Below, piece by piece: positions 54,541 through 63,119 of a stretch of 64,000 nucleotides of DNA (position 1 is the stretch's first letter; each line of letters starts with the position of its first letter). This stretch comes from Streptomyces ipomoeae 91-03 (GTDB lineage: Bacteria; Actinomycetota; Actinomycetes; Streptomycetales; Streptomycetaceae): positions 1 to 64,000 of the forward strand of contig NZ_AEJC01000627.1 in NCBI RefSeq assembly GCF_000317595.1. The letters are read 5' to 3'. The position numbers and the translations under genes are program-made. Under the pieces are notes generated by a model. The model was not told the DNA's origin. It saw only the letters and a program-made list of their open reading frames with translations, and searched no databases.

Positions 54541-55312
54541 CACCAGGCCGCCCAAGGCGAGGACCGCGCCGGCGGCCCCGCGCGGCACCCGCCTCACCCT
54601 GCGCGGCGCCACGCTCGGCCGGCCGGACGCCCCGGCCGTGGCCGACGTCGACCTGGACGTCGGCCACGGCGAGATCCTCACCGTCGTCGGCCCCTCCGGC
54701 TGCGGCAAGTCGACCCTGCTGCGCACCTTCGCCGGGCTGCTGCCCACGCTGGACGGGGCGGTGGAACAGGACGGACGACCGGTGACCGGCCCAGGAGCGG
54801 ACCGGGCGCTGGTCTTCCAGGAGGACGCCCTGCTGCCCTGGCGCACCCTGCGCGCCAACGTCGAACTGCCCCTCGCCGTCCAAGGCGTACCGCGCGCGCA
54901 GCGCCGGGAACAGGCCGAGGCCTGGCTCGCCCGGGTCGGACTCGCCGACCAGGCACGGCAGTTGCCGCACCGCGTCTCCGGCGGGCAGCGCCAGCGCGCT
55001 CAGCTGGCCCGCGCCCTGGCAGGCCGGCCGCGCGCCGTCCTCATGGACGAACCGTTCGGCGCGCTCGACGCCCAGACCCGTGCCGGCATGCAGGACCTGC
55101 TGGTGGAGGTCCTGCACGGCACGGGCGCGACCGTCGTCTTCGTCACCCACGACGTGGACGAGGCCCTGTTCCTCGGCGACCGCGTGGCCCTCCTCGGCTC
55201 CGGCCGGCTGCTCGCCGTACGCGACGTGCCGCGCCCGCGCGAGCGCGCCGCCCATGACGACCCGGTGCGCGTGGCCCTGCGTCGCGACATTCTCACCTCG
55301 CTCGGTACCTGA
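54524..55312 (+). CDS. ABC transporter ATPase, SsuB/TauB type
   Basis: A 262-residue ATPase whose ATG lies 17 bases inside the permease gene. Walker A GPSGCGKSTLL, Q-loop FQEDALLPWRTL, signature VSGGQRQRAQLARALA and Walker B VLMDEPFGALDAQ are all present. It drives uptake of the ligand held by the preceding binding protein. Confidence 0.88.
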   Translation: MSTSSDTRPPKARTAPAAPRGTRLTLRGATLGRPDAPAVADVDLDVGHGEILTVVGPSGCGKSTLLRTFAGLLPTLDGAVEQDGRPVTGPGADRALVFQEDALLPWRTLRANVELPLAVQGVPRAQRREQAEAWLARVGLADQARQLPHRVSGGQRQRAQLARALAGRPRAVLMDEPFGALDAQTRAGMQDLLVEVLHGTGATVVFVTHDVDEALFLGDRVALLGSGRLLAVRDVPRPRERAAHDDPVRVALRRDILTSLGT

Positions 55313-55322
55313 AAGGCCCCTG

Positions 55323-58076
55323 GTGACCACCCCCGTGAACACCCCTCTGGAGATCCCCGCCCTCAGCGACGCCGAGGAACTCACCTGCGACGTCCTCGTC
55401 ATCGGCGGCGGCACCGCCGGCACCATGGCCGCCCTGACCGCCGCCGAGCACGGCGCGGACGTCCTGCTGCTGGAAAAGGCCCACGTCCGCCACTCCGGCG
55501 CACTCGCCATGGGCATGGACGGCGTCAACAACGCCGTCATCCCCGGCCGCGCCGAGCCCGACGACTACGTCGCCGAGATCACCCGCGCCAATGACGGCAT
55601 CGTCGACCAGTCCACCGTCCGCCAGACCGCCACCCGCGGCTTCGCCATGGTGCAGCGCCTGGAGTCCTACGGCGTGAAGTTCGAGAAGGACGAGCACGGC
55701 GAGTACGCCGTCCGCCAGGTCCACCGCTCCGGCTCCTACGTGCTGCCGATGCCGGAGGGCAAGGACGTCAAGAAGGTCCTGTACCGGCAGTTGCGGCGGC
55801 GCGAGATGCGGGAACGGATACGGATCGAGAACCGGGTGATGCCGGTGCGCGTGCTGACCGCCGAGGGGCGTGCCGTGGGCGCGGTCGGCTTCCACACCCG
55901 TACAGGCGCCTTCGTGACCGTCCGCGCGGGCGCGGTGATCCTCGCGACCGGCGCCTGCGGGCGCCTCGGCCTGCCCGCCTCCGGCTATCTGTACGGCACG
56001 TACGAGAACCCGACCAACGCGGGCGACGGCTACGCGATGGCATACCACGCGGGCGCCGAGCTCACCGGCATCGAGTGCTTTCAGATCAACCCGCTGATCA
56101 AGGACTACAATGGCCCGGCCTGCGCGTACGTCGCCAACCCCTTCGGCGGCTACCAGGTCAACCGGCACGGCGAACGCTTCGTCGACTCCGACTACTGGTC
56201 GGGGCAGATGATGGCCGAGTTCGCGGCGGAGGTGGCGAGCGACCGGGGTCCGGTGTACCTGAAGCTGAGCCATCTCCCGGAGGAGTCGGTCTCGGCGCTG
56301 GAGTCGATCCTGCACTCGACGGAGCGCCCGACCCGCGGCACCTTCCACGCGGGCCGTGGCCACGACTACCGCACCCATGACGTGGAGATGCACATCTCGG
56401 AGATCGGGCTGTGCGGTGGCCATTCGGCGTCGGGGGTACGGGTCGACGACCACGCCCGTACGACCGTTCCCCGGCTGTACGCCGCCGGGGACCTGGCCTG
56501 CGTCCCGCACAACTACATGATCGGCGCGTTCGTCTTCGGGGACCTCGCGGGCGCGGACGCGGCCCAGTACAAGCGCTACGAAGGAGAGTTGCCCCTGGAC
56601 CAGCTCCGCGAGGCGCACGAACTGATCTACCGCCCCCTGCGCAACCCCGACGGCCCCCCGCAGCCCCAGATCGAGTACAAGCTGCGCCGCTTCGTGAACG
56701 ACTACGTGGCCCCGCCGAAGTCCGGCGCCCGTCTCTCCCTGGCCCTGGAGGCCTTCGAACGGATGCGGGACGACATCGCCGAGATGGGCGCCCGCACCGC
56801 GCACGAGCTGATGCGCTGCGCCGAGGTCTCCTTCATCCGCGACTGCGCGGAGATGGCCGCGCGCGCCTCGCTGGCCCGCACGGAGTCCCGCTGGGGCCTC
56901 TACCACGACCGCATCGACCACCCCCAGCGTGACGACGCGTCCTGGTTCCACCACCTCGATCTGCGCAAGTCCCCCTCGGGCGCGATGGAGTTCACGGCCC
57001 GCCCCGTGGCCCCCTTCCTGGTCCCGGTCGACGGTTTCACCCCCGCCGGCGGCCCCTCCCGTCACCTCGGCGAGGTCCACCCGGAACAAGTGGCGACCGC
57101 GGGGGCCCGGGAAGCGGCGCCGGTGGCGTTGCGGCAGGAACCCACCGCGACCGACACATCCGCCTACGCCGGCGCCGACGCGGACACGCCGGCCACGCCT
57201 CGCCTGCTCGACCTCCTCGCCCTCACGGAGGACGAGCCCGAACTGTCCGCTCTCACCCCCTACTTGACCGACCCAGAGCCCACCGTGCGTCGTACGGCCG
57301 TCACGGTCCTGACGGAGACCGTCCCGACCGGAACCGGACCGGCACTGGCCGCCGCGCTCACCGACACCGACGCCGGCGTCCGTGCCGCCGCAGCCGCCTC
57401 CCTGCGTGAACTTGTCGAGACGCTGGCCCCGGAACCGGCTCTGCGCGACGGCCTCGCCGCCGCCCTGTCCGAGGCAGACCCCGTTGTCCGTGCCACCGCC
57501 CTGGATGTCCTGCGCGCCCTGCGCCTGGGTGATGCAGAGCTGTTCGCGGACTCGTTGTCGGACTCCGACAGCGCCGTCCGCATCGCGGCCGTGCGAGCGC
57601 TCGTGTCGGTCGACGCCGCCGGAGAGCTGGCGCGCGCGGCGGCCGTCGAGCCGTCACGCGAGGTCCGCGTCACCATCGCCAAGGTCCTGGCCACTGCGGG
57701 CCCGGACTCGGCCATGGCCCACTCGGCCCTCGCAGAACTCGTGGACGATCCCGACGCCCTGGTCCGTGGCGCCGCCTACGAGGCGCTGGGCACGGCGGGC
57801 TGCCCGGCCGCCCTGGCCGCCCGCGCCGAGGCGGCCCTGGCCGACCCGGCCTGGCAGGTGCGCGCCGGCGCCGCCACGGCCCTGTCCGCCACGGATCCCG
57901 ACTTCGCCGTCCCCGCACTCGCCAAGGCCGTCGCCGACGCCAACGCCGACGTCCGCAAGGCCGCCGTCCTGGCCCTGACCCGCCACCGTGCCACCGAGGA
58001 CGCCCGAGCGGCCCTGGCCACCGCGACGACGGACTCGGACGCGGACGTCAGGGCCTATGCGGCGCGGGCGTTGTGA
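55323..58076 (+). CDS. AprA/FrdA-like flavoprotein fused to HEAT repeats
   Basis: A 917-residue protein from a GTG at 55323. Residues about 20-600 are a fumarate reductase/APS reductase-type FAD domain: the dinucleotide motif VLVIGGGTAGTMAALTAAEH, the AprA-like HSGALAMGMDGVNNA, and the C-terminal FAD segment LYAAGDLACVPHNYMIGAFV. The last 300 residues are at least eight short alpha-alpha repeats of HEAT/PBS-lyase type (VRRTAVTVLTET, VRAAAAASLREL, VRATALDVLRAL, VRIAAVRALVS and so on, about 31 residues apart). With the ferredoxin it resembles AprBA, but fused to a HEAT scaffold. The substrate is unknown; a sulfur compound is likely from context. Confidence 0.82.
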   Translation: MTTPVNTPLEIPALSDAEELTCDVLVIGGGTAGTMAALTAAEHGADVLLLEKAHVRHSGALAMGMDGVNNAVIPGRAEPDDYVAEITRANDGIVDQSTVRQTATRGFAMVQRLESYGVKFEKDEHGEYAVRQVHRSGSYVLPMPEGKDVKKVLYRQLRRREMRERIRIENRVMPVRVLTAEGRAVGAVGFHTRTGAFVTVRAGAVILATGACGRLGLPASGYLYGTYENPTNAGDGYAMAYHAGAELTGIECFQINPLIKDYNGPACAYVANPFGGYQVNRHGERFVDSDYWSGQMMAEFAAEVASDRGPVYLKLSHLPEESVSALESILHSTERPTRGTFHAGRGHDYRTHDVEMHISEIGLCGGHSASGVRVDDHARTTVPRLYAAGDLACVPHNYMIGAFVFGDLAGADAAQYKRYEGELPLDQLREAHELIYRPLRNPDGPPQPQIEYKLRRFVNDYVAPPKSGARLSLALEAFERMRDDIAEMGARTAHELMRCAEVSFIRDCAEMAARASLARTESRWGLYHDRIDHPQRDDASWFHHLDLRKSPSGAMEFTARPVAPFLVPVDGFTPAGGPSRHLGEVHPEQVATAGAREAAPVALRQEPTATDTSAYAGADADTPATPRLLDLLALTEDEPELSALTPYLTDPEPTVRRTAVTVLTETVPTGTGPALAAALTDTDAGVRAAAAASLRELVETLAPEPALRDGLAAALSEADPVVRATALDVLRALRLGDAELFADSLSDSDSAVRIAAVRALVSVDAAGELARAAAVEPSREVRVTIAKVLATAGPDSAMAHSALAELVDDPDALVRGAAYEALGTAGCPAALAARAEAALADPAWQVRAGAATALSATDPDFAVPALAKAVADANADVRKAAVLALTRHRATEDARAALATATTDSDADVRAYAARAL

Positions 58077-58117
58077 CCGCGTCCCACCGTGCCGTGGGTC
58101 CTACCGTGACGCCGGTT

Positions 58118-58702
58118 CTACCGTGAGCCGAGGAGACGGCCCGCGTTGCGCAGGACGTACCGGGCGACGTTCTCGCCGAGCGTGATCCCCGCCTCGTCGG
58201 CCGAGCGGGTGTGGATGCCCGAGAAGCCCCGGGCGTCCACGTTCTCGTCCGAGAGCTGCTTCCACGTGATGTACGTCCTGGTCACGCCGGGCGCGGTGGG
58301 GCTGGTGCGGATCGCCGTCACAGGACGCCACCGCTCGTAGGCGTACTTGCTGTCGGAGGTCGCGATCTGCGTGTCCACCAGCGCCACGTGGAACAGCGCG
58401 ACCAGCCGCGCCTGCCCGGCGATCCCCTGATCCGTGCGCGAGAGCGCCACGCGCAGCGGCTCGGTGTAGAGGGTGAGGGAGGAGCCGAGCCAGAAGGTGG
58501 CGGTCTCGGTCTGGTGGGCGTTGCGTGCCGTGCTGTCGACGGCGCCGTACGCCCGCACCTCCGCGAGGTCGGCGGCGTAGCGGCGGGAGTCGAGGGCGGG
58601 CGGCGGGCCGAGCCGGAACTGGTTCTGCGACGTGAGCACGAACGGCTTGGCGAGGCGGTTGCCGTATTGCGCCGCCGGGGCGTAGGCGGTGGGAGATCGT
58701 CT
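58118..58702 (-). pseudogene. Vanadium-type haloperoxidase remnant lacking its active site
   Basis: The minus strand reads TAYAPAAQYGNRLAKPFVLT, HQTETATFWLGSSLTLYTEP, SKYAYERWRPVTAIRT and, directly after, TAPGVTRTYITWKQLSDENV and GIHTRSADEAGITLGENVAR. In the family (PAP2-type vanadium-dependent haloperoxidases) a loop with the active-site PSGH lies between AIRT and PGVTR; here it is deleted. The N-terminal part is also absent, and no proper start precedes it. The gene is therefore a decayed remnant. Confidence 0.75.
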
Positions 58703-58857
58703 TCGGTGCCCGACCTTCCTGCCCCGAGTTCGACGGGGGTTCGTATCGCCGGTGACCAGTATCAGTGGCTGGTCGTGTGGCAGGAGTGTGTCACTGCGGT
58801 GCGGGACGCGGAGTTGCGCTTGCCTAGAGCGCACTCCACGCGACTAGCGTTCCGTCC

Positions 58858-59850
58858 ATGAAGTACACGCAGCTCGGACGCACGGGACTCAAGGTCAGCC
58901 GCCTCGTCCTCGGCACCATGAACTTCGGCCCGCACACCGACGAGGCCGACAGCCACGCGATCATGGACACGGCGCTGGACGCGGGCATCAACTTCTTCGA
59001 CACGGCGAACGTGTACGGCTGGGGCGAGAACAAGGGCCGTACCGAAAACATAATCGGCAACTGGTTCGCCAAGGGCGGCGAGCGCCGCGACAAGGTCGTC
59101 CTCGCCACCAAGGTCTACGGCAACATGGGCGCCGACGACGAGGCGTGGCCCAACCACGACAAGCTGTCGGCCGTGAACATCCGGCGGGCCGTCGACGCGT
59201 CGCTCAAGCGGCTCCAGACCGACCACATCGACGTCTACCAGTTCCACCACATCGACCGGGACACCCCGTTCGAGGAGATCTGGCAGGCTATCGACGTCCT
59301 CGTCCAGCAGGGCAAGATCCTGTACGTCGGCTCCTCCAACTTCCCCGGCTACAAGATCGCCCAGGCCAACGAGATCGCCGCCCGGCGCGGCGGCACCATC
59401 GGCCTCGTCAGCGAGCAGTGCCTCTACAACCTCTACGAGCGCCGCGCCGAGATGGAGGTCATACCGGCCGCGCAGGAGTACGGCCTCGGCATCATCCCGT
59501 GGTCGCCGCTGCACGGCGGTGCGCTCGGCGGCGTGCTGAAGAAGGAGATCGAGGGCGGCCGGCGCAGCGAGGGGCTGGCCGCGGGCAACATGTCCGGCCC
59601 TGACGTACGCGCGAAGATCCAGGCGTACGAGGACCTGGTCGACAAGCACGGTCTGGAGCCCGGCGAGGTCGCCCTGGCCTGGCTGCTCACCCGTCCCGGC
59701 GTGACCGGCCCGATCGTCGGCCCACGCACGGCGGAGCAGCTCGAATCCGCCCTGCGCGCCATCGAGTTGGATCTGAGCGAGGAGCTGCTGGCGGGGCTGG
59801 ACGAGATCTTCCCGGGCCCGGGCCCGTCTCCGGAGGCCTTCGCCTGGTAG
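58858..59850 (+). CDS. Aldo/keto reductase
   Basis: A 330-residue (alpha/beta)8 reductase from ATG 58858. The catalytic tetrad is visible: Asp and Tyr in FFDTANVYGWGENKG, Lys in VLATKVYG, His in VYQFHHID. The C-terminal NADPH-binding part (GVTGPIVGPRTAEQLESAL) is intact. It resembles AKR11/12-type proteins of actinomycetes. It is monocistronic. Confidence 0.88.
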   Translation: MKYTQLGRTGLKVSRLVLGTMNFGPHTDEADSHAIMDTALDAGINFFDTANVYGWGENKGRTENIIGNWFAKGGERRDKVVLATKVYGNMGADDEAWPNHDKLSAVNIRRAVDASLKRLQTDHIDVYQFHHIDRDTPFEEIWQAIDVLVQQGKILYVGSSNFPGYKIAQANEIAARRGGTIGLVSEQCLYNLYERRAEMEVIPAAQEYGLGIIPWSPLHGGALGGVLKKEIEGGRRSEGLAAGNMSGPDVRAKIQAYEDLVDKHGLEPGEVALAWLLTRPGVTGPIVGPRTAEQLESALRAIELDLSEELLAGLDEIFPGPGPSPEAFAW

Positions 59851-59927
59851 CGGTCGCAGCCGTATTCGTTCGCAGTCGCCGCCACCGTCGACGGGACGGG
59901 GGCGGCGCTCGGCCTGCGGCGCGGCTG

Positions 59928-60023
59928 TCACGGCTGCTGTCCGAGCGCCGCCGCCACCGCGACCAGGACGAACATCAGCACAAGCGCACCGGCCATGATC
60001 CGGTTCCGGGTGTTGGGGTTCAC
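59928..60023 (-). CDS. 31-residue small membrane protein
   Basis: From a GTG at 60023 the product reads NPNTRNRIMAGALVLMFVLV and then AAALGQQP: a short polar head, one transmembrane helix and a short tail. Tiny proteins of this look are conserved in Streptomyces, but the function is unknown. The start is not certain because the ribosome site is weak. Confidence 0.45.
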   Translation of the reverse strand: MNPNTRNRIMAGALVLMFVLVAVAAALGQQP

Positions 60024-60234
60024 GGGACCGAGCCTGACCGGCCCCTCCAAGCGGCCGGCGGGCGACCACCTCGTAGGGGCTGCTTGCCCGCCGCCGAGCC
60101 GACGTGCTCTTCGCGATGCTCCGCGACGGCAACCTCCGCGAACCACCGACCTCGATCACCGCTTGACCAAAGTCATAGGGGCACCCCCCGGGTGAGCGCC
60201 GGTCTCCACGGCGCTGGGCTGAACGCACCCCCGG

Positions 60235-60278
60235 CCCTGGGGACGGCCGCGGCCACGCGGCTTGGCTCGTCCCCAGGG
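60235..60278 (-). terminator. Strong nested hairpin after the aminotransferase
   Basis: Perfect 11-base arms CCCTGGGGACG (60235-60245) and CGTCCCCAGGG (60268-60278) enclose a second perfect stem GCCGCG/CGCGGC (60246-60251, 60256-60261). It lies 11 bases past the stop of the minus-strand aminotransferase and should end the biosynthetic operon. Confidence 0.75.
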
Positions 60279-60288
60279 CGTCGGACGA

Positions 60289-61557
60289 CTACGCCGTGGC
60301 GAGTACCTGGACGGTGCCGCCCAAAGTGTCCGCCGCTTCCTTCCACTCGGTGAGGGAGATCGTCAGGGGTGGCAGGAGCTTCAGTACATGCCCCGACCCC
60401 GAGGTCTCGGCGACGACGCCGGCGCGGAACAACGCCTCCCGTATCCGCTCGGCCGTCGCGGCGGCGGGGAACCTCAGTCCGCTCATCGCTCCCTTGCCGA
60501 CGACTTCGGCGGCACCCACCGGGAGGGCGTCGATGATGCTCGCGAGGCTGGTGCGGATCGCGGCGGCCAGTTCGGCGGCGTGGTCGGTGAAGTGCCGGTC
60601 GGTCCAGTGGTCCAGTGCCGCGGAGCCCGCCACGAAGGCGAGGTTGTGGCCACGGAACGTGCCGTTGTGCTCGCCGGGGGCCCAACGGTCGATCTCGCGC
60701 CGGATCAGCAGCGCCGCCATCGGTAGCCCCATTCCGCTGAGGGACTTCGACAGGCAGACCATGTCCGGGCGGAGTTCGGGGGCGTCCTCGAAGCTGAAGA
60801 AGGTACCGGTGCGTCCGCAGCCCGCCTGGATGTCGTCCACGATGACCAACGTGCCGGTGGCGTCGGCGAGTTCGCGAATGCGGGCCAGCCACGCGCGGGG
60901 AGCGGTGTGCAGTCCGCCCTCGCCCTGGACCGTCTCCAGCAGGACCGCCGCGGGCGGGGGCGTCGCCGCGCCCGGACCGAGGGCGTGTTCCAGGGCGGCG
61001 AACGGATCGGGCTCGGCCGCGTCGCCGTACGGGAGGATCGTGACGTCGGTCAAAGGTACGCCCGCCGCGCCGCGCAGCAGCGGGGAGGTCGTGGCGGCGA
61101 GGGCGCCGAGCGACGCGCCGTGGAAGCCTCCGGTGAAGGCGATCACCTCGGTGCGCCCGGTGACCTTGCGGGCCAGCTTCAGCGCGGCCTCGACGGCGAG
61201 CGTTCCGGCCGGTCCGGGGAACTGGACGACGTGGTCGCCGAGGCCGCGCGGCTCCAGGATCAGGCTGGTGAACCGCTCCAGGAAGTCGGCCTTGGCCGTG
61301 GTGTGCAGGTCCAGCGACTGCACCGGGCCGCCGGCCGTGAGGTAGGCCGTCACCCGTTCGACGATCTCGGGCGGGTTGTGGCCGTAGTTGAGCGAGCCGG
61401 CCCCGCACAGCAGGTCCACATAGCGGCGCCCTGAGGTGTCCCACAGATGGTGTCCGGCGGCTCGTTCGAAGACCACCGGGAAGTCGCGGCAGTAGCTGCG
61501 TACGTTCGACTCGTGACGTTCGAACACCGCGGGAGGCGTCCGGTCGGTCTCGGTCAT
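60289..61557 (-). CDS. Class III aminotransferase, EctB/diaminobutyrate type
   Basis: A 422-residue PLP enzyme from ATG 61557. RDFPVVFERAAGHHLWDTSG, LLCGAGSLNYGHNPPEIVER and FTGGFHGASLGALAAT match diaminobutyrate-2-oxoglutarate aminotransferases (EctB and siderophore-type DABA enzymes). The PLP lysine is in MVCLSKSLSGMG and the phosphate-binding Asp in VIVDDIQAGCGRTG. It probably makes 2,4-diaminobutyrate, or a related amine, as a building block for the peptide synthetase encoded upstream. Confidence 0.85.
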   Translation of the reverse strand: MTETDRTPPAVFERHESNVRSYCRDFPVVFERAAGHHLWDTSGRRYVDLLCGAGSLNYGHNPPEIVERVTAYLTAGGPVQSLDLHTTAKADFLERFTSLILEPRGLGDHVVQFPGPAGTLAVEAALKLARKVTGRTEVIAFTGGFHGASLGALAATTSPLLRGAAGVPLTDVTILPYGDAAEPDPFAALEHALGPGAATPPPAAVLLETVQGEGGLHTAPRAWLARIRELADATGTLVIVDDIQAGCGRTGTFFSFEDAPELRPDMVCLSKSLSGMGLPMAALLIRREIDRWAPGEHNGTFRGHNLAFVAGSAALDHWTDRHFTDHAAELAAAIRTSLASIIDALPVGAAEVVGKGAMSGLRFPAAATAERIREALFRAGVVAETSGSGHVLKLLPPLTISLTEWKEAADTLGGTVQVLATA

Positions 61558-61621
61558 GTCAGCACGTACCTTTCATGTCAACGTTCTCGTAACGCGTCGC
61601 GGGACGACGTCACTTGAGGGG

Positions 61622-62623
61622 TCACTTGACCAGCACCGTTCCGTCACCGGGACGGTGGTCGCGGGAACGGCGCAGGTCGGTGAAGGCGAAGGTCCGCTGG
61701 AGCCAGCGGTCGTGGCCGTCGTAGCGCGGGGTGAACGCCGAACGGCCGTGCAGGGTGATCCGGTTGTCGACGACGGCGAGGTCGCCGGGGCGCAGCAGCA
61801 CCCCGGTGTACGTGCGGTGCGCCACCTCGGCGAGTTCGGCGAGGGCGGCCCGGCCCTCGGGGGTCACCGCCTTGGTGGCCGCCTCGTCGAAGCACCAGTC
61901 GGGGTCGTCCGGGTCGCCGGTGAGCACGGCGTGCGCGGTGCTCTCACCGGCCGGACCGAAGGACGGCGGTGCCTCGGTGACGTACTCGGGCCTGCCGAGC
62001 GCCTCCCGGGTGCCGGGAGTCAGCAGCGGCAGGACGCGTCGGGCGCAGCTGGTGCGCAGTTCGGCCGTGCCCTCGTGGTCGGGGCGCAGGCACAGCAGCA
62101 TGACGTAGTCGGGGCGGTGGGGGTGGAAGGCGTTCTCGGTGTGGAAGGTGAGTTCGACCGAGCCGACGTTGCCCTGGACCGACTCCTGACCGGGCACCGG
62201 CACGACGTCCTGGACGAGGGCGCCGGACTTCTCCGCCGCGAACGCGGCCGGGTCGCCGAGCCCGGCCGCGAACAGCAGCAGTGTCGCCGCGGGCAGGGAC
62301 GGGCCGTGCTGGACCGAGCCCTTCACCATCGGGGTCAGCGGCAGGCGCGCGGCACCGATGGGGAGCCTCCGCAGGACGAGGGCGCCGTCGGGGCCCGAAT
62401 GCCTGCGGAACTCCCTCACGGTGCGCCGTATTTCGGCGGGGACGTCCTCCCAGGCGTGCCGGGCGAGAGCCACCCATGCCGGATCGTCGACCCGGTCGCC
62501 CGCCTGGTCCAGCAGTTCCGCCGCCACCTGGCCGAACCGGGCCAGGGTGCGGGCGTCGTACCACACCGTGCCGTCGGCGCTCGCCGGGGCGTACGGTGCC
62601 TGCGTCATGTCGACGCTGCTCAC
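61622..62623 (-). CDS. Fe(II)/2-oxoglutarate amino-acid hydroxylase (clavaminate synthase-like)
   Basis: A 333-residue TauD/clavaminate synthase-fold oxygenase. The iron triad is visible: His and Glu in LTFHTENAFHPH and the distal His in ITLHGRSAFTPRYDGHDRW, with Arg in LQRTF for 2-oxoglutarate. It resembles the arginine and asparagine beta-hydroxylases of nonribosomal peptide clusters (VioC, AsnO), which act on a free or carrier-bound amino acid. The residue it hydroxylates cannot be told from sequence. Confidence 0.82.
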   Translation of the reverse strand: MSSVDMTQAPYAPASADGTVWYDARTLARFGQVAAELLDQAGDRVDDPAWVALARHAWEDVPAEIRRTVREFRRHSGPDGALVLRRLPIGAARLPLTPMVKGSVQHGPSLPAATLLLFAAGLGDPAAFAAEKSGALVQDVVPVPGQESVQGNVGSVELTFHTENAFHPHRPDYVMLLCLRPDHEGTAELRTSCARRVLPLLTPGTREALGRPEYVTEAPPSFGPAGESTAHAVLTGDPDDPDWCFDEAATKAVTPEGRAALAELAEVAHRTYTGVLLRPGDLAVVDNRITLHGRSAFTPRYDGHDRWLQRTFAFTDLRRSRDHRPGDGTVLVK

Positions 62624-62654
62624 GTGCGTGTTCCTTTCGTCCGCTGCGTCCGCG

Positions 62655-62864
62655 TCACTTGCCCATGGCCCGGACGAGGCTCCCCGGGCGCAGGTCGGTC
62701 CACTCGCGTTCGACGTACTCCAGGCAGGTGGTGCGGCTGTCCGGGCCGAAGGCGGTGGTCCAGCCGGCGGGTACGGCGGTGAAGTCGGGCCACAGGGAGT
62801 GCTGGCCCTCGTCGTTGGTGAGGACCCGGTAGGTGCCGTCGGGGTTCTCGAAGGGGTTGGTCAT
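62655..62864 (-). CDS. MbtH-family protein
   Basis: A 69-residue MbtH protein from ATG 62864 (NPFENPDGTYRVLTNDEGQH, SLWPDFTAVPAGWTTAFGPD and the final WTDLRPGSLV). It carries the conserved Trp residues that bind NRPS adenylation domains and activates them. It lies between the NRPS gene and the hydroxylase on the same strand. Confidence 0.95.
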   Translation of the reverse strand: MTNPFENPDGTYRVLTNDEGQHSLWPDFTAVPAGWTTAFGPDSRTTCLEYVEREWTDLRPGSLVRAMGK

Positions 62865-62889
62865 GACGGGTCGGTGTTCCTTTCGGGAG

Positions 62890-62912
62890 CCGGGAGGCGC
62901 TTCGCCTCCCGG
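62890..62912 (-). terminator. Hairpin between the NRPS gene and mbtH
   Basis: Perfect 10-base arms CCGGGAGGCG (62890-62899) and CGCCTCCCGG (62903-62912) with a three-base loop lie 26 bases before the mbtH start. It may partly terminate or stabilise the NRPS transcript so that the small downstream genes are expressed differently. The rest of 62865-63119 holds no gene. Confidence 0.65.
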
Positions 62913-63119
62913 TGCAGGGGAGTTGGGCCACGGTTCCGGCCCGATGGTCCGGGCGGTGCGGTGTGGCCGGTCGTCAGGTCGATGTGGAGGGCGGCGGGCC
63001 GAGCCTCGGTGGCGCCGAAAGCGCTGTGGCGGACGAGCCGTCCACCGGCGGTCGGTGCGAGTGGCCGGAGGTGTGCTCGAAGGAAGCCGAGGCACCGAGG
63101 TCGGTCCGCGCGGCTCGCC

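Noticed and set aside
55293-57089. 598-residue minus-strand open frame opposite the AprA-like gene
   Set aside because: Shadow frame; the plus-strand product has a complete FAD-binding fold.
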